Assembly: GCF_010015445.1 (NCBI RefSeq)
Contig: NC_053116.1
Location: 9,709,585-9,773,584 of the forward strand
Reading direction: 5' to 3'
Length of the DNA: 64,000 nucleotides
From: Perca fluviatilis
Taxonomy: Eukaryota > Chordata > Actinopteri > Perciformes > Percidae
A model generated the notes under the pieces. That model was not told the DNA's origin, searched no databases, and saw nothing but the letters and a program-made list of their open reading frames with translations. The position numbers were made by a program, and so were the translations under genes. Shown here one piece after another: positions 1-12,288 of the stretch. Positions within the stretch are counted from its first letter, which is position 1, and every line of letters begins with the position of its first letter.

Positions 1-1140
1 CAAAGCACTCATTACAGGAGTATCTTCCATATCCTCTATACCAGCAAAACATGTCACCTCACGCTCTCCGCCTCATTCTGAACACCGCAGCACTCAAACC
101 CAACACCTCTCTGGCACAGGGCTCCATTCTGACTCACTTGAGTGAAATGCCTCAAACATTACGGTTGCCAAATTATGAAGTTAACAGAAATGTATGCATG
201 GGGCTCGGCCTCCTCTTCCTGTAAGCATGGGGGACTTGTCGCAGCCACTTGGAACTCACCTGTAAGCCCCCTTTTCATCAAAATAAAAACTGTAATGTTT
301 TGCCACCATACATCATGGGCACATACGTTTTTTTTCCCCCTGTCAACACCAGAGCAATAAAAACGAGGTAATAGTCTGCAGACGAGAACGTTCATTTACA
401 GTTTATAATTGCTCAAGTTCATCATGTGGGCTCTGCGCAACATGCTTCAACACTGATTAGAGTAGTTATCTTTGTGAAAACCACCACATTATCCGTCTTT
501 ACTTTTTGCTGAATGATCCGAGTGCATGTAAACGGTGCAGCTTCTTCTATAAAAGGTAACTATATGTTAAGTGGCTCCATGTCTGGATTAGTGAAAGTAT
601 GAATGCATCCTACCCTGTGATTTATCCATAGTTGTAATTACTGCACGGCTCTTAAAAAGCAAAAAATAAAAACTCCACTACATCAACCATGACACACATT
701 GCTTCACGTTAAGGTTAAAAGCCGTGATCGCACTGATAAGCAGCTACAATTAGCTACAGTATGGCGTGGCAGGATGGAAACAATTTATCAGTTCCTGGAC
801 CTCAGTTAAATGAAATCAAATGTCGTAGGAAGCCCATTAGGTATTTGTTTATCAGCCAGTCATCTTGACGTATGTCCTGAGAGTACCTTATGTGAAAACC
901 AGTGTCCCCATCAGAGCATCCCAGCAGACTGGAGCAAGGCTCGGCAGAGATAGGCTTGTCAGCAGCTGGTTCAGTCCGTCGCACGGTGTGGAAAAGCTCT
1001 GTCATGGCCTACCTAATGGTGATTGTTTGGAGTGGGGAGAGCCCACTGTCTTGTCTGAATGCTGGCATCTGAAGGGGTTCGGAGTGGAGAAAAAAAAAGG
1101 GGGGGGAGGTAGCTGTTATAGGAGATATATTTCTATAACG

Positions 1141-1371
1141 GGTTACACTTTACTTGAAGGTATCTACATAAGAGCGACATGACACTGTCATGAGCGTGGC
1201 ATAAACATTATGATGTTATGTTTATGACATAACGCTTCTTTTAGTAAGCGTCATTCGGTTTTTGTCATGACAAGTAATGGTTAGGGTTAGAGTTAGGGTT
1301 AGGGTTCATGTGTAATGACTGTGTCATGACAGTGTCATGTCACTCTTATGTAGATACCTTCAAGTGTTACC
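1141..1371. repeat. Foldback MITE with ~50-bp inverted ends
   Basis: Left end GGTTACACTTTACTTGAAGG and right end CAAGTGTTACC are inverted copies. The match continues inward through GTATCTACATAAGAG and GACATGACACTGTCATGA. No coding capacity. The centre holds short TTAGGG-like units (1281-1306). This is a common type of short non-autonomous element in fish. Confidence 0.85.
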
Positions 1372-1540
1372 AAAAAAACGTTTATTCTTTGTTACAAGAC
1401 ATAAGGGTTTAATATTTGAAACCGGGGCAAGGAAGGGACTGTATGAACATTATCCTGACTGTCCTCGCCCAGAAAACCACTGTATAGGGTTATTGTGCAA
1501 GCAGCTTATAACTACCCATATTTTTAGGTTTGCTGTAAGG

Positions 1541-1791
1541 CAGTGACACGTTATTATGGAATTCACGCAACTTCTAGGCAAGACCCTCCCTTCAATAGCA
1601 TTCACACACTACTATTGGCCAGGCGTCCATGCTTATGCAAGGTAACGTAACCCGACTTGTTCAGGTGCTATCCCCTAACCAATCTGCTATCCTAACCATA
1701 ACCACTCGAGGTCAGTGCCTAACCCCAACCAATCGAGCTGCTTCATAGGGCGGGACTCGTTACGTGGGATCCATAATAACGCGCCAGTGAC
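1541..1791. repeat. Small inverted-repeat element (MITE)
   Basis: The ends are imperfect inverted repeats: CAGTGACACGTTATTATGGA on the left, TCCATAATAACGCGCCAGTG on the right. Similarity continues inward (GACCCTCCCT against AGGGCGGGAC). About 250 bp, no coding sequence; family not identified. Confidence 0.7.
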
Positions 1792-2612
1792 CTCTTCAAA
1801 TGAGGAAGTGAGTTGACAAAGTAAAACCGACTTTTACGAACCGTAGTCCGTGATGCAGTTACGTCCTCATTTTAGTAATTTTACGTGACTCATTTTAAGC
1901 CAGTCCACGATGATTTCCTAACCCTAACTAAGTAGTTTTGTTGCCTAAGTTTAAATAGTTCTTTTTCACAATGTTTAAGGACAAATCTGGCACAAAATGA
2001 ACCTAGGGGTTAATAACACGTGTACCAATAATCAACCGTTCTCTGGGATTTGGTTTCATGCTAATCGAATGTGACCAGTTTTAGCGCAAACCGCTAATTA
2101 GCTTATAAAGCTAGTCGTCAGGGCACGGGTAAAGTAAAAAGAAATCGCTATTTCTATACCACTAACAAAGGCTCAAAATTCCACAGTGGCATAATGAGGG
2201 TCCCTTCATGGAAACCGAAGCATTGAGAACTTTGTAAGTGTACAGACAGTTTATTAAAAAGATAGATTATAAAGACATGTATTTAATACATATGGATGTT
2301 GGAAAGGTTGGATGGTTCATGACATTTAGGTTTGTTAAATTCTTTGTTGTGAAATGAAATGAGTTGAATCAATTCATTTCTGTCGCATTGTTGTTGACGT
2401 ATGTTGGGGGAGGGTATTGCAGTTTTTTGGGGGGGTGGGGGAGACAAGGGCAGGGCCCAAAGAAAATATTAATAACAACTCTGTGGAGTTTCAGCATCAC
2501 CTCCACACCCAGACAAGTTTCATACAGTCCCTAAGATAGCAGGAAAGGTGAGGAAAGAGGAAAGAGTGGGAGACAGGGAGAAAGAGAGGGAGAAAAAAAG
2601 TGTTGGGAAGAG

Positions 2613-2645
<33 letters not shown>

Positions 2646-3754
2646 ATGGGCGTCTCAGACAGACTGTCTGGCTGCACCGGGATCTCCAGCACTCAGCGTC
2701 ATATGATTCTGGGGTCAAAGGTTATCCCCACTGATGAATATCGGGCTGAGCCTCGTCTCCTTCACAAAAGAAAGGGAGTTGTTTCACTCCCTGGGTCTGG
2801 AAAGTTTATTTCAGGAATCCATCTTGCCAGCACGAGACTGTAAACCTGTCTCAAGGCAGAAGAGTTACGTCCACAAATATTACTTCTATTTTTTTACGTT
2901 TTTTTATTGGCCTGCCAAAGCATCTAGAGATGCTCTTTCTCATCGCACCTAATCACACAGCACTGGGAGACAGACGGTACATACACTGAGTGTGTATATT
3001 TACAAGTGAAACATACATCCCTGGGATTGGGACAGGATTTGGAAGATTACAGTTTGCAGACTGTGAACTGTGTGAAAGTACACTGGTGTTTTGTGTTTAT
3101 CCTTTTCATACTGAGCGCCTCATCCCACAAGCCATCTCATTATTACCCCTAGTATTACACCAGCTTTTTAGACAAACAGTCCCAGCAAAGGCGAAAAAAG
3201 TGAAAGACTACATACCTGATTATTTCCCTGTTCGATTTTACGAGTTATTTTTGTCCTTACAGGTTTTCTGTGTATCTTCAACTTTCCCCACAAATGTGTA
3301 AACTTTATAGTGAATAATCGCAAGGCATTTCAAATAACACTGTCAGCGGGATTTCTACTAAAAGCTTCTGGGAGATTATAGCTGCCCAGGAGTGACAAGT
3401 GTGATATATGAGATCACACATGTGAACAAATAGATGGCAGACGCCTGGGCATTTATGAGCCTACTGGATCAGTCCTCGCCAGGATATACACAAGCGTTTG
3501 ACAGTCTTGATTTGAGTAATCCTCACCCTGCAGAGTGAGAAAGGGCTTGGTCTGACACTGGCAGATGTGTTTCAGAGAGGGAGGAGTGCATGGGTAGAGG
3601 TTTGAAGCCCTCTTCCTTCAAGCATGCAAGGGCAGAAACGCCATCATCACCCAAGAGTGGATTCAGCAAAACTGAAGGCGACTAGACGGCACTGTAGTGG
3701 ATGTAAGCGAGGCACGGTGTGGCCACGTTTAAGGTTTATACAGTTCATTAACAC
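1792..3754. other. No gene seen; A-rich tract at 2613-2642
   Basis: Unique-looking intergenic sequence with no protein similarity I recognise. It contains a G-rich patch near 2426-2442 and an uninterrupted A run at 2613-2642 preceded by purine-rich gagagggaga units, as left by retroposition or slippage. Confidence 0.5.
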
Positions 3755-4643
3755 CGCGGTTCCCAAAGTGGGATCCTTGAGGGGGGGTTCCAGAGATCCA
3801 GAGATGTTCGGATACCGCCTAAAATGCTGGTACCGGTATCGGAAAGTACTGGAGTTCATGCACCGATCCGATAACATCGATTATCCCTGAAGAAAATCTA
3901 CTTTAAAAAGTAGTTTATATATGTTTTTTTCTGTTATGAGTGACGGTCAAACTGGATAATAAAAGAAAGTTCTACGGCATTCATTGTTTGAGTTTGTTCA
4001 TGTTTCACAAAAAGTTTGACCCTTGTGTTGTCCTTGGGTCATATTTGACCCGTTTACAAAGGTTTTCATATCAGAAATATGGGTTTCTTTTAACCAAATT
4101 GCCCAAAAATAACATGGATGCACGTTGTATGGGATGGAACCCATACAACGTTCTCTGCCGGTAAAATGTATGATTACTTCTATTGAATTTTGGGTGTTTT
4201 ATTCAATTTGATAGCATTTGGTTTCAAAACAGTATCCTGACTAAACTTTGACATATATACCAGTCTGTAATGCACTCAACATCCTCTGATCTTAACTATT
4301 AGTAGGGTTGGGTATCGTTTGGGTCTTATCCAATACCGGTGCTAAAACAATACTTTTAAAACGGTGCCGGTGCCTAAACGGTGCCTGAACTGGTGCCTGA
4401 ACCGAAATATATATATAATATATTTATAATGTATATAATATAAAATATAAAAAAAAGTAGCACAAAACGACAGTTGGTGACATTAAAGAACGGCGTGTTT
4501 ATTGCTAAGGCCTTATGGTCAAAATTAAATGATTGATTAATAATGTAATAACAACAACTTATAACAATGACTTATTTCACCAGTAAATTGCTGGTAAACG
4601 ACAAAAATAAGCGCCAGATGGGAAAAGGGTATTTTAAAATAAC

Positions 4644-5566
4644 TTAAAGTGATGGTTCGGAGTAATTTCACCCTAGGGTCCTTTGCACCATGACCTCGAG
4701 CCAAACACCCCCCCAGAAGCTTTTTTCACCTGGGTCTAACATTGGGAGAGTTAGCGTAGAGTAGCGTTATCAGCTGAATAGCTTAGCGCAGAGGCTAATG
4801 GACCCACGTTTGTATCTCGTAAATGACCCCACTAATAATGCCCGAAATGATACCAAACGTCTACATTAGTACAAATAGGTTATGTACTCATAAAACGATG
4901 GATTGGAAAGTTTGTAAGTACACCAGAAGTTTATGAACACTTGCCTGCTCTCTTCAGCTCTCTGTTGCTGCTGCTGCTACCTGCAGTTAGACGAGTGCTT
5001 AGGGCCGTCTACAAATTACTACACCGAAAAGAGATACAACAAAAATATTGATTAATTTAATGATTAAATAAGGTAATGTCTCCAAACTTACCTCAATTAT
5101 TACTTGTCTCCTGCTAGTTATACTACAGCACTTACTTAAAAAAAAGTTAAATTAAAAATATTTTTGTTGCATCTCTTTGGGTGGTTGTAATTTGTAGACG
5201 TCCCTAAGCACTTCGTCTTTACAGCAGCAACAACAACAGCAGAGAGCAGAAGCCAGCAGGCAAGTGTTATTTACATACACTTCTGGCGTACTTACAAACT
5301 TCCCAATCCATCGTTTTATGAGTACATAACCTATTTGTACTAGTGTAGACGTTTGGTATCATTTCGGGCATTATTAGTGGGGTCATTTACAAGATACAAA
5401 CGTGGGTCCATTAGCCCCTGCGCTAAGCTATTCAGCTGATAACGCTACTCTACACTAACTCTCCCAATGTTAGACCCAGGTGAAAAAAGCTTCTGTGGGG
5501 GGTGTTTGGCTCGAGGTCATGGTGCAAAGGACCCTAGGGTGAAATTACTCCGAACAATCACTTTAA
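4644..5566 (+). mobile_element. Foldback element, TTAA-bounded, copy 1
   Basis: About 923 bp including TTAA at each end. The two arms (about 350-400 bp each) are near-perfect inverted copies: TTAAAGTGATGGTTCGGAGT at the left and its complement at the right, continuing through ACCCTAGGGTCC and GCTCGAGGTCATGG. A spacer of roughly 90-100 bp (about 5050-5145) separates the arms. No coding capacity. The TTAA target fits piggyBac-type insertion, but the tip sequence does not assign a superfamily. Confidence 0.85.
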
Positions 5567-5760
5567 AATGCAACACAATGCTGGCGAGTAAGTACTGAAT
5601 ACACTTTAATATTTATTTTTGTTAACCATATCGTGCAGCCCTAGTTCCTGAGGGTCCCCATGCAGCAAAGGGGAATCATTTTTTCACTCTAATTTTCACT
5701 ATAATTCCATCCATGAGTAACACAATGACAGAATGTATGACTATTTGTAATAAAACATCT

Positions 5761-6186
5761 AGTCTATAGCCACGACGCTGCACTTCCGGGATTGCTCTCA
5801 TTCTGCAGGAAAAAGAATTCAGATGTCTGGGATGTTTTTGGGATGTCCGTTACTTTCCACTTTCATTGTGTTGGCATTCTAAACTCTGGTGGATTTCTGA
5901 GGACTATGGTTAACTGCTCCTCAGATCTCTGCAGGGTAAATCCAGACAGCTAGCTAGACTATCTGTCCAATCTACTTTTGAACGTACACACGTTCCACCA
6001 AAACAAGTTCCTTCCCGAGGCTATTTTGCAGCCGTTTGACGCTTAGCACCGCCCATGACGATTGTGATTGGTCTAAAGAAATGCCAATAAACGAGAGCAT
6101 GTTTTTCTCCCATCCCAGAATGCTGTGTGGACTAGCCAGACCCTCCTCTGCAGCGCTGTGGAGGAAGGTCTGAAAAATGCCAGACT
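5761..6186 (+). mobile_element. AGTCT-ended non-autonomous element, copy A (11-bp target duplication)
   Basis: Starts AGTCTATAGCC and ends ATGCCAGACT. It is flanked by an exact 11-nt direct repeat ATAAAACATCT (5750-5760 and 6187-6197). Shared internal blocks with copies at 18682-19101, 55939-56401 and a fragment at 53266-53362 include GATCTCTGCAGGGTAAATCC, CAAGTTCCTTCC and GTCTGGC near the right end. Target-duplication length would fit Mutator-like or a long hAT-like duplication. Confidence 0.8.
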
Positions 6187-6315
6187 ATAAAACATCTAAA
6201 AGCTAAACTCCTATCAGATGAGGGAACCTGGGATGATGTATTGTCAAATGGGGGTCCGCAGTCTGATTGCTTTCAATTTAGGGGTCCTTCATATTAAAAA
6301 GTTTGGGAACCACTG

Positions 6316-7631
6316 CATTAACACACAAAAAAAAACAATAGGAGCAAAGCTGCTTCCCGACAATCAAAGAAATTAGACAGTGCACATTTTTGCTGCTTTC
6401 ATATGATTTTTGAGTTATAATTTCCTCTCTTTACCAAGCTTGTGCCTCTGCAAGTTTATATTTAATGACTTAAGTAATGCTGAATTTGATTAACGTGAAA
6501 TTTTTACGTGTAAATAATTGTGTTATCTACTCACAGACGAGCCCCCCACTCAGAGCAGACTGACCGGACATTGTTTATGAATGTAGTAAATAATAGCGGT
6601 AGATTCTCTATATTACCTAAATTGGATTTACTGCCATTTAATAGAAGACACCGATTTCTGTTTTGAAAATTTCAAAAAATGAATGAAACCAAAGCAAAGC
6701 AGATCTAGACAGGTGACTAAAATAAAGTTTATCGTTAAGAAGATAATGTCGATTGGATCACGTGCTTTAGTTAGAGCAAGAAATATAGCACCTGTCAATT
6801 TTGTAGTTGCGGAGTAATTGGTCTAGACCGTAAGTTTTTTCCTTAAGCAGTGATGCCGATGATACTGCCTGCTTCATCACTATGGGGACCCCTCAGCCTA
6901 CCATATTCTGGCCCTTTATCACTGCTGGGCCTTATCTCATCCACACCATCGACTCTCAGACATGAGCTACTGGCCCACGACATGACCAGATCTGCTGGTT
7001 TTATTCCCAGCAGCCCCCACGCCTGAGTCGCCTCACCTGCACCGGCCCGCTCTATCCTCTGCTATCACTCGGGGGGGGGAAGATAATGAGGGATATTTGA
7101 TATTTGTCTTATTAGTGTCAATAGTGCTATTTAAGGCCTAATTATCTGTCATATGGAGAGCCATGTATTACGCTGGATGTCTGACATGTTCTTCACCAGA
7201 CAACCTGAAACAGAGAAGGAGGAGGCGCACACGCACGCACACACACACACACACAAACCTATACATAATAATAATAACTGAGCTTAGTGCTGCTGTAGCA
7301 TAATGAAGAATATACTGATTTAGCTGGAGGCTTGAAGAATTGCAAGTTTAAACTGATACATGAGGCGAGAAAGATACTACATGGTTAAAGGTACAGGTGC
7401 ATGCAGGTGTTCTGGAAACACCTGGTAGTAGTCCGTTGCTGCAGCAGCACTGGCAAATTAAGGTTGCAAAAATCTGACTTCTTCTCAGAGTCACAACTCA
7501 GTCAAATCTGAACACACATACATGATACACATATATTTAAAGTAAGTGTGACTTACTCTTTCTGATGATATCATTATCTGGGATGTCTGTCTGTGAACTC
7601 TCCCTCCATGCTCCAGAACTTAACCACGTTC
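6316..7631. other. No gene seen
   Basis: AT-rich intergenic sequence between two repeat elements. A G8 run near 7072-7079 and a short CA repeat near 7233-7254 are the only low-complexity features. No coding similarity recognised. Confidence 0.5.
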
Positions 7632-8530
7632 TTAAAGTGATGGTTCGGAGTAATTTCACCCTAGGGTCCTTTGCACCATGACCTCGAGCCAAACAACCCC
7701 CCAGAAGCTTTTTTCACCTGGGTCTAACATTGGGAGAGTTAGCGTAGAGTAGCGTTATCAGCTGAATAGCTTAGCGCAGGGGCTAATGGACCCACGTTTG
7801 TATCTCGTAAATGACCCACTAATAATGCCCGAAATGATACCAAACGTCTACATTAGTACAAATAGGTTATGCACTCATAAAACGATGGATTGGAAAGTTT
7901 GTAATAACCAGAAGTTTATGTAAATAACACTTGCCTGCTGGCTTCTGCTCTCTGCTGTTGTTGTTGCTGCTGTAAGGCGAGTGCTTAGGGACGTCTACAA
8001 ATTACAACACCGAAAGAGATGCAACAAAAATATTTTTAATTTAACTTTTTTTTTAAAGTAAGTGCTGTAGTATAACTAGCAGGAGACAAGTAATAATTGA
8101 GGTAAGTTTGGAGACATTACCTTATTTAATCATTAAATTAATCAATATTTTTGTTGTATCTCTTTTCGTGTAGTAATTGTGACGCGGCCTAAGCACTCGT
8201 CTAACTGCGTAGCAGCGCAGCAGCAACGGAGAGCTGAAGAGAGCAGGCAAGTCGTATAAACTTCATGGCGGTAGTTACAAACTTTTCCAATCATCGTTAT
8301 GAGTAAATAACCATTTGTACTAGTGTAGACGTTTGGTATCATTTCGAGCATTAGTGGGGTCATTTACCGAATACAAACGTGGGTCCATTAGCCTCTGCGG
8401 CTTAGCGCTATTCAGCTGATAACGCTACTCTAACTAACTCTCCCAATGTTAGACCAGAAAAGCTTCTGAAAAAGGTGTTGTTTCGAGTACAAAGACCCTA
8501 GGGTGAAATTACTCTGAACCATCACTTTAA
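7632..8530 (-). mobile_element. Foldback element, TTAA-bounded, copy 2 (opposite orientation)
   Basis: Same family as 4644-5566, with TTAA at 7632-7635 and 8527-8530 and identical arm tips. The central spacer (about 8045-8140) is the reverse complement of copy 1's spacer, so this copy is inserted the other way round. Its right arm is more decayed (several short deletions near 8190-8300 and 8450-8500). Confidence 0.85.
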
Positions 8531-8884
8531 GTTCCCTTCTGTATCACAGTAATCCAGTGGTAGTTGACTGTAAACCCATGGGTATACTGCAAACAGTAAC
8601 TGCTAATAGCTAATTCGGCATACTTTCAATGGTGCCAATTTGCCAAAACAAAAACAAATACAGGCAAAAGAAATGGGGCTCAAGTTGTAGCCCACATTAT
8701 TATCTCACTGAGTACATAGCAGCAATTATGCTTCCTGATTCCATCCCCCTAAAGCATTATGGGAACATCATGGGAACTGTAGTTCCAAAGCTCAGAGCAT
8801 GATTTTACCCCAAATAGAAGTTAGGTGACATGTGGTGTCTAAATCCTTGGTTCAATCAGAGCCAAAATCCAAGAGTAAAAGCGG

Positions 8885-9061
8885 GAGTGAGCGGGACAGA
8901 GCTAGGCTAGATGTTTCCCTGTGTTTCTAGTCTTCATGCTAGGCTAGGCTAAGCTAAGCTGTAGTCTCATATCAAACACACAGGTATTAGAGTGGTATCA
9001 ATCTTCTCATCTGACTGTCGGCAAAAAAACATCAGATTTCCCAACATGTCAAACTATTACA
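8885..9061. repeat. Fragment of the TTAA family seen at 31650 and 33975
   Basis: Carries the right-hand hallmark of that family: a gctaggctaagctaagctg tract, then TTAGAGTGGTATCAATCTTC, then an ATGTCAAACTATT tip. The left half is missing, so it is a relic. Confidence 0.6.
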
Positions 9062-9548
9062 TTAACACACAGATACAAGCAGTGTAAGGAGGCATGCAAG
9101 AAGTCAGACAAAACAGGTTCCAAATGAGCACAATAGGTCTCGGGTCTGCGTGTGCAATTGTCCCTAATTATGACAATGATTCAAGGGAGCTCCACATTCC
9201 AGTGCCTCTTATGGTTTTGCTGCTATGTATCTTGGAGCCTGCGGAGCCATTAACACGATACCAATCTCACCAATGGCTCCAGTTTTGGGCCTCCCATCGG
9301 CTCCTGAATGCAACCTGTCCAGCTCTAGGGGATCCAAACATCCACCCTAGCCCTCCCTCCCCTCTACACTCACACACTTTTCTCCTCAAGGAGGTGGGCA
9401 TCAGGACAAACAATCAATGCCAATGACAGATCCACGTCAGACAGAGCGTAATTATGGGAACAGCGTTCTGGGAGATACTGTGTCATTAAAACCCACCGTC
9501 TCCACTCCAACTGCACCAGACTCTTTCCTGCTGCCTGTCCATGCTGTG

Positions 9549-9550
<2 letters not shown>

Positions 9551-9637
<87 letters not shown>

Positions 9638-9650
9638 CGTGCGTGCGTGA
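9551..9650. repeat. (GT)n microsatellite
   Basis: GT dinucleotide run of about 40 units, ending in GTGC tetramers (9631-9649). Long open frames through it on both strands are artefacts of the repeat. Confidence 0.98.
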
Positions 9651-12288
9651 ATGTCAAGCTGAACCAGTGTTTCTAATGTGTCCCTTGCCCTCATATAACT
9701 TTTTGTGTAATTGCGCCAGAGGTTGCTGAGTGAACCTGTAAAGGTGCAGAGATGTAGACATGACAGAGACATGAGACAAAAAGCTTTTTAGGGGCCATGC
9801 ATGACTGAGGGAAGCCTCAATTTGCACTTGACAGCTGCAATTTGAGAACTAAATTGCTGAAAATACTTACATAGCTGCTGTCTGATTTTGAAACCGCCCA
9901 GACACCATTAATGCAAGATTATTCAGAGGAAGATAGGACACATTCAGTTTGCACAAGGCTACAGAAAAGTGGCTATGGCACCCCACACGGTCTGTGTTTG
10001 TTTCTCTTCTTCTAGGCAATAATTAAGCTGCTGAGCCCAACAACAAATCCCGAGATGCCGAAACAAAACCCAGGAGCAAATAAACGTGAATTAAAATCTT
10101 TCTCCTCCAATTGAAAGCCAAGTGGCAAACCAATGAAATGACAGCTGAGCAAGGAAATAACAGCGTGAATCATTCACCGGTGGTGGAAAAAGTAAAAAAT
10201 AGCAATACCACAATGTAGAAATACTCTGTTACTAGTTAAAAGTCTTGCATTCAAAATACTACTTAAATGGCTATTGTAGCCTTCAAATGTCAAACTCTTT
10301 TTCAAAGAGCGTGTTCATGATAAACGTTTCTTTGTGAAGCAAAAAAACAACCGAAACAATGACCTTAAAAACCCATAGAGCTCATTCAAACTGAAGGCGA
10401 TAGGTACGTCACTATGAGCGACGCCTTTCACGTGGGCCTGTAGCTACTTATCTGATCCACTATCCAATATACAGTGTTGGGAAGGATACTTCCAAAACAT
10501 ATTCTGTTACAGAATACATGCCCAAAAATTTAATTTGTAACGTATTGCGTTACGTTACTCAATCTGAGTATTCTGAATATTTTGATTACTTCCACATTGA
10601 ATTGTAGGAATGCGGCCATCACATACAGCTTACTAAACAGGCCTATTCTGGTGTGTTCTTCTGTTCCAACCATAGATGTATTAAGAAAACTGGATTGGAT
10701 ACCGCTAATAGCTACTAGCCGATAGCCCCGCCAGTTTGGGAAAACGCTTTATACATGATGTTACATCCACGTTACAGGCCTTACAGCATACACACATCCC
10801 TCGGGTGTATCATAAGATAACACCATGGACGTATTACTAGAACACATGGTGAATTACAACCATTAGCTATATTCATAACGATGGAGTCTCAAGGGGGTAA
10901 GCTTCGCTTCAGAACTCGAACCTCCCATGGGATCGCTTTGTTGCTACAAAGCGATCACCTCCCGTTAGCATTCCGCTGACCGCCATTTTGTTTTTACGTC
11001 ACTTGACAGCGAATAACTTTACATCTGAAGCGTTTAAAGACTCTATTTGTCCATTGTTTATTTCTACAGAAACACGAAAATGTATAAAAGGCTCCATTAC
11101 CTTGTACCTCACGTTATGATTCCGTAGCAGATGTTTTTGTGAAAATAGGCTAACGATTGTGTCATAACCAAGCGACTTACTGTCGCACAGTAGAGGAATT
11201 ACCGTATAGTACAGGAGAAGCTCGCAGGCAGTTTGGACTTCCATCAGCTGTTTAGGTTTAATTACTAATGTTAACTAGCATGTTAGTGATCAATAATTAG
11301 CCTGTGCCTATGTTATCTCCTTATATATACCTACACTCTCCGTCTCTGTAAGATTGGGAATGATTGAGATTTCTCTTGGCACAGCTACCAGAAGACTTCC
11401 AACTTTCAGACAGGTTGCTCACGTCACATTTACATTGTCTCTGTTAGTTGGAGGCTGCGCAGTAAAGCAAGTGATCACCGGAAAAGTGCTTCTAATAGCC
11501 TTCACTGGTCTCCGTCCAGAGCAACGGGGTCTATTGGTCCATTATATACTGTCTATGTGGAGTCTACAGGACCTCGGGAGAACAGTCATGTGAGCGGGCG
11601 GGCGCAGTCCCGCGGCTCTGCTCGCGTCCTCTATGCGCGTTCATCATAACTAGTTTAATAACTCTGGATTCGGCTACTAGTGAATGTTAAAAATGTTAAA
11701 AACGTGACGTTTTAAACAAGGACCCTTTAAGTGTTCGGGCTGGTAGGTTGGTGTACCCCCCAAAATACCCCCCGCTGAAATATAGAAGTTTCTTTCGCCA
11801 TGCAAAGTCTATGTGAAAAGTCTTTCTGGGCCATGGGGTGCAGTACCACCGTTATCCGCTAATCCCATGGTGGCTATTAGACATGGCGTTCTTCCTGGGG
11901 GCTTGGTTCCAACTGGGTGAATGTGTACCTAAACAAGCAGATAGATGGTTGTATTTGTAGTCCCGAACTGCACACTACAAAAATCTAACCGCAGTCTAAG
12001 CTACCACCAGCTAATTTTAGCTAACGTTAGCTAGCATGTCAAACGGGGCTAGTCAGTCTTTCAACGGCTCTGGAGCTAGTAAATCAGCACATAGGAGAAT
12101 GTAAAGTTGCACGTCAACTATAAAACAGCAAGGTGACCACTAAAACTACAGCAGACGATTACCCATGGCTAATAAAAAAAAAAAAACTTACTTTAAGATG
12201 CTTCTTCAGGTTGGAGGTGGAGTAATTGTTGGTGGCTGGCAAGCAGAGGTTGCACTGCACAGTTATATTCGTTCTCCCTGTTCGTTCT

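Larger units (their letters stand above)
3755..6315. mobile_element. hAT-like element with 9-nt flanking repeat, carrying two nested insertions
   Basis: The ends are inverted: left cGCGGTTCCCAAAGTGG, right AGTTTGGGAACCACTG. Both sides are flanked by CATTAACAC (3746-3754 and 6316-6324), a target duplication of the 8-bp hAT type plus one chance base. Inside are a TTAA-bounded foldback element (4644-5566) and an AGTCT-ended element (5761-6186). No transposase frame survives. Confidence 0.75.

Noticed and set aside
4303..5643. Apparent single hAT element from TAGGGTTGGGTATCG to GTGCAGCCCTA
   Set aside because: The tips look related but the flanks share no target duplication, so they may be ends of two different elements.
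9370..9772. Open frames on both strands rich in Val-Cys or Thr-His
   Set aside because: Created by the (GT)n microsatellite.
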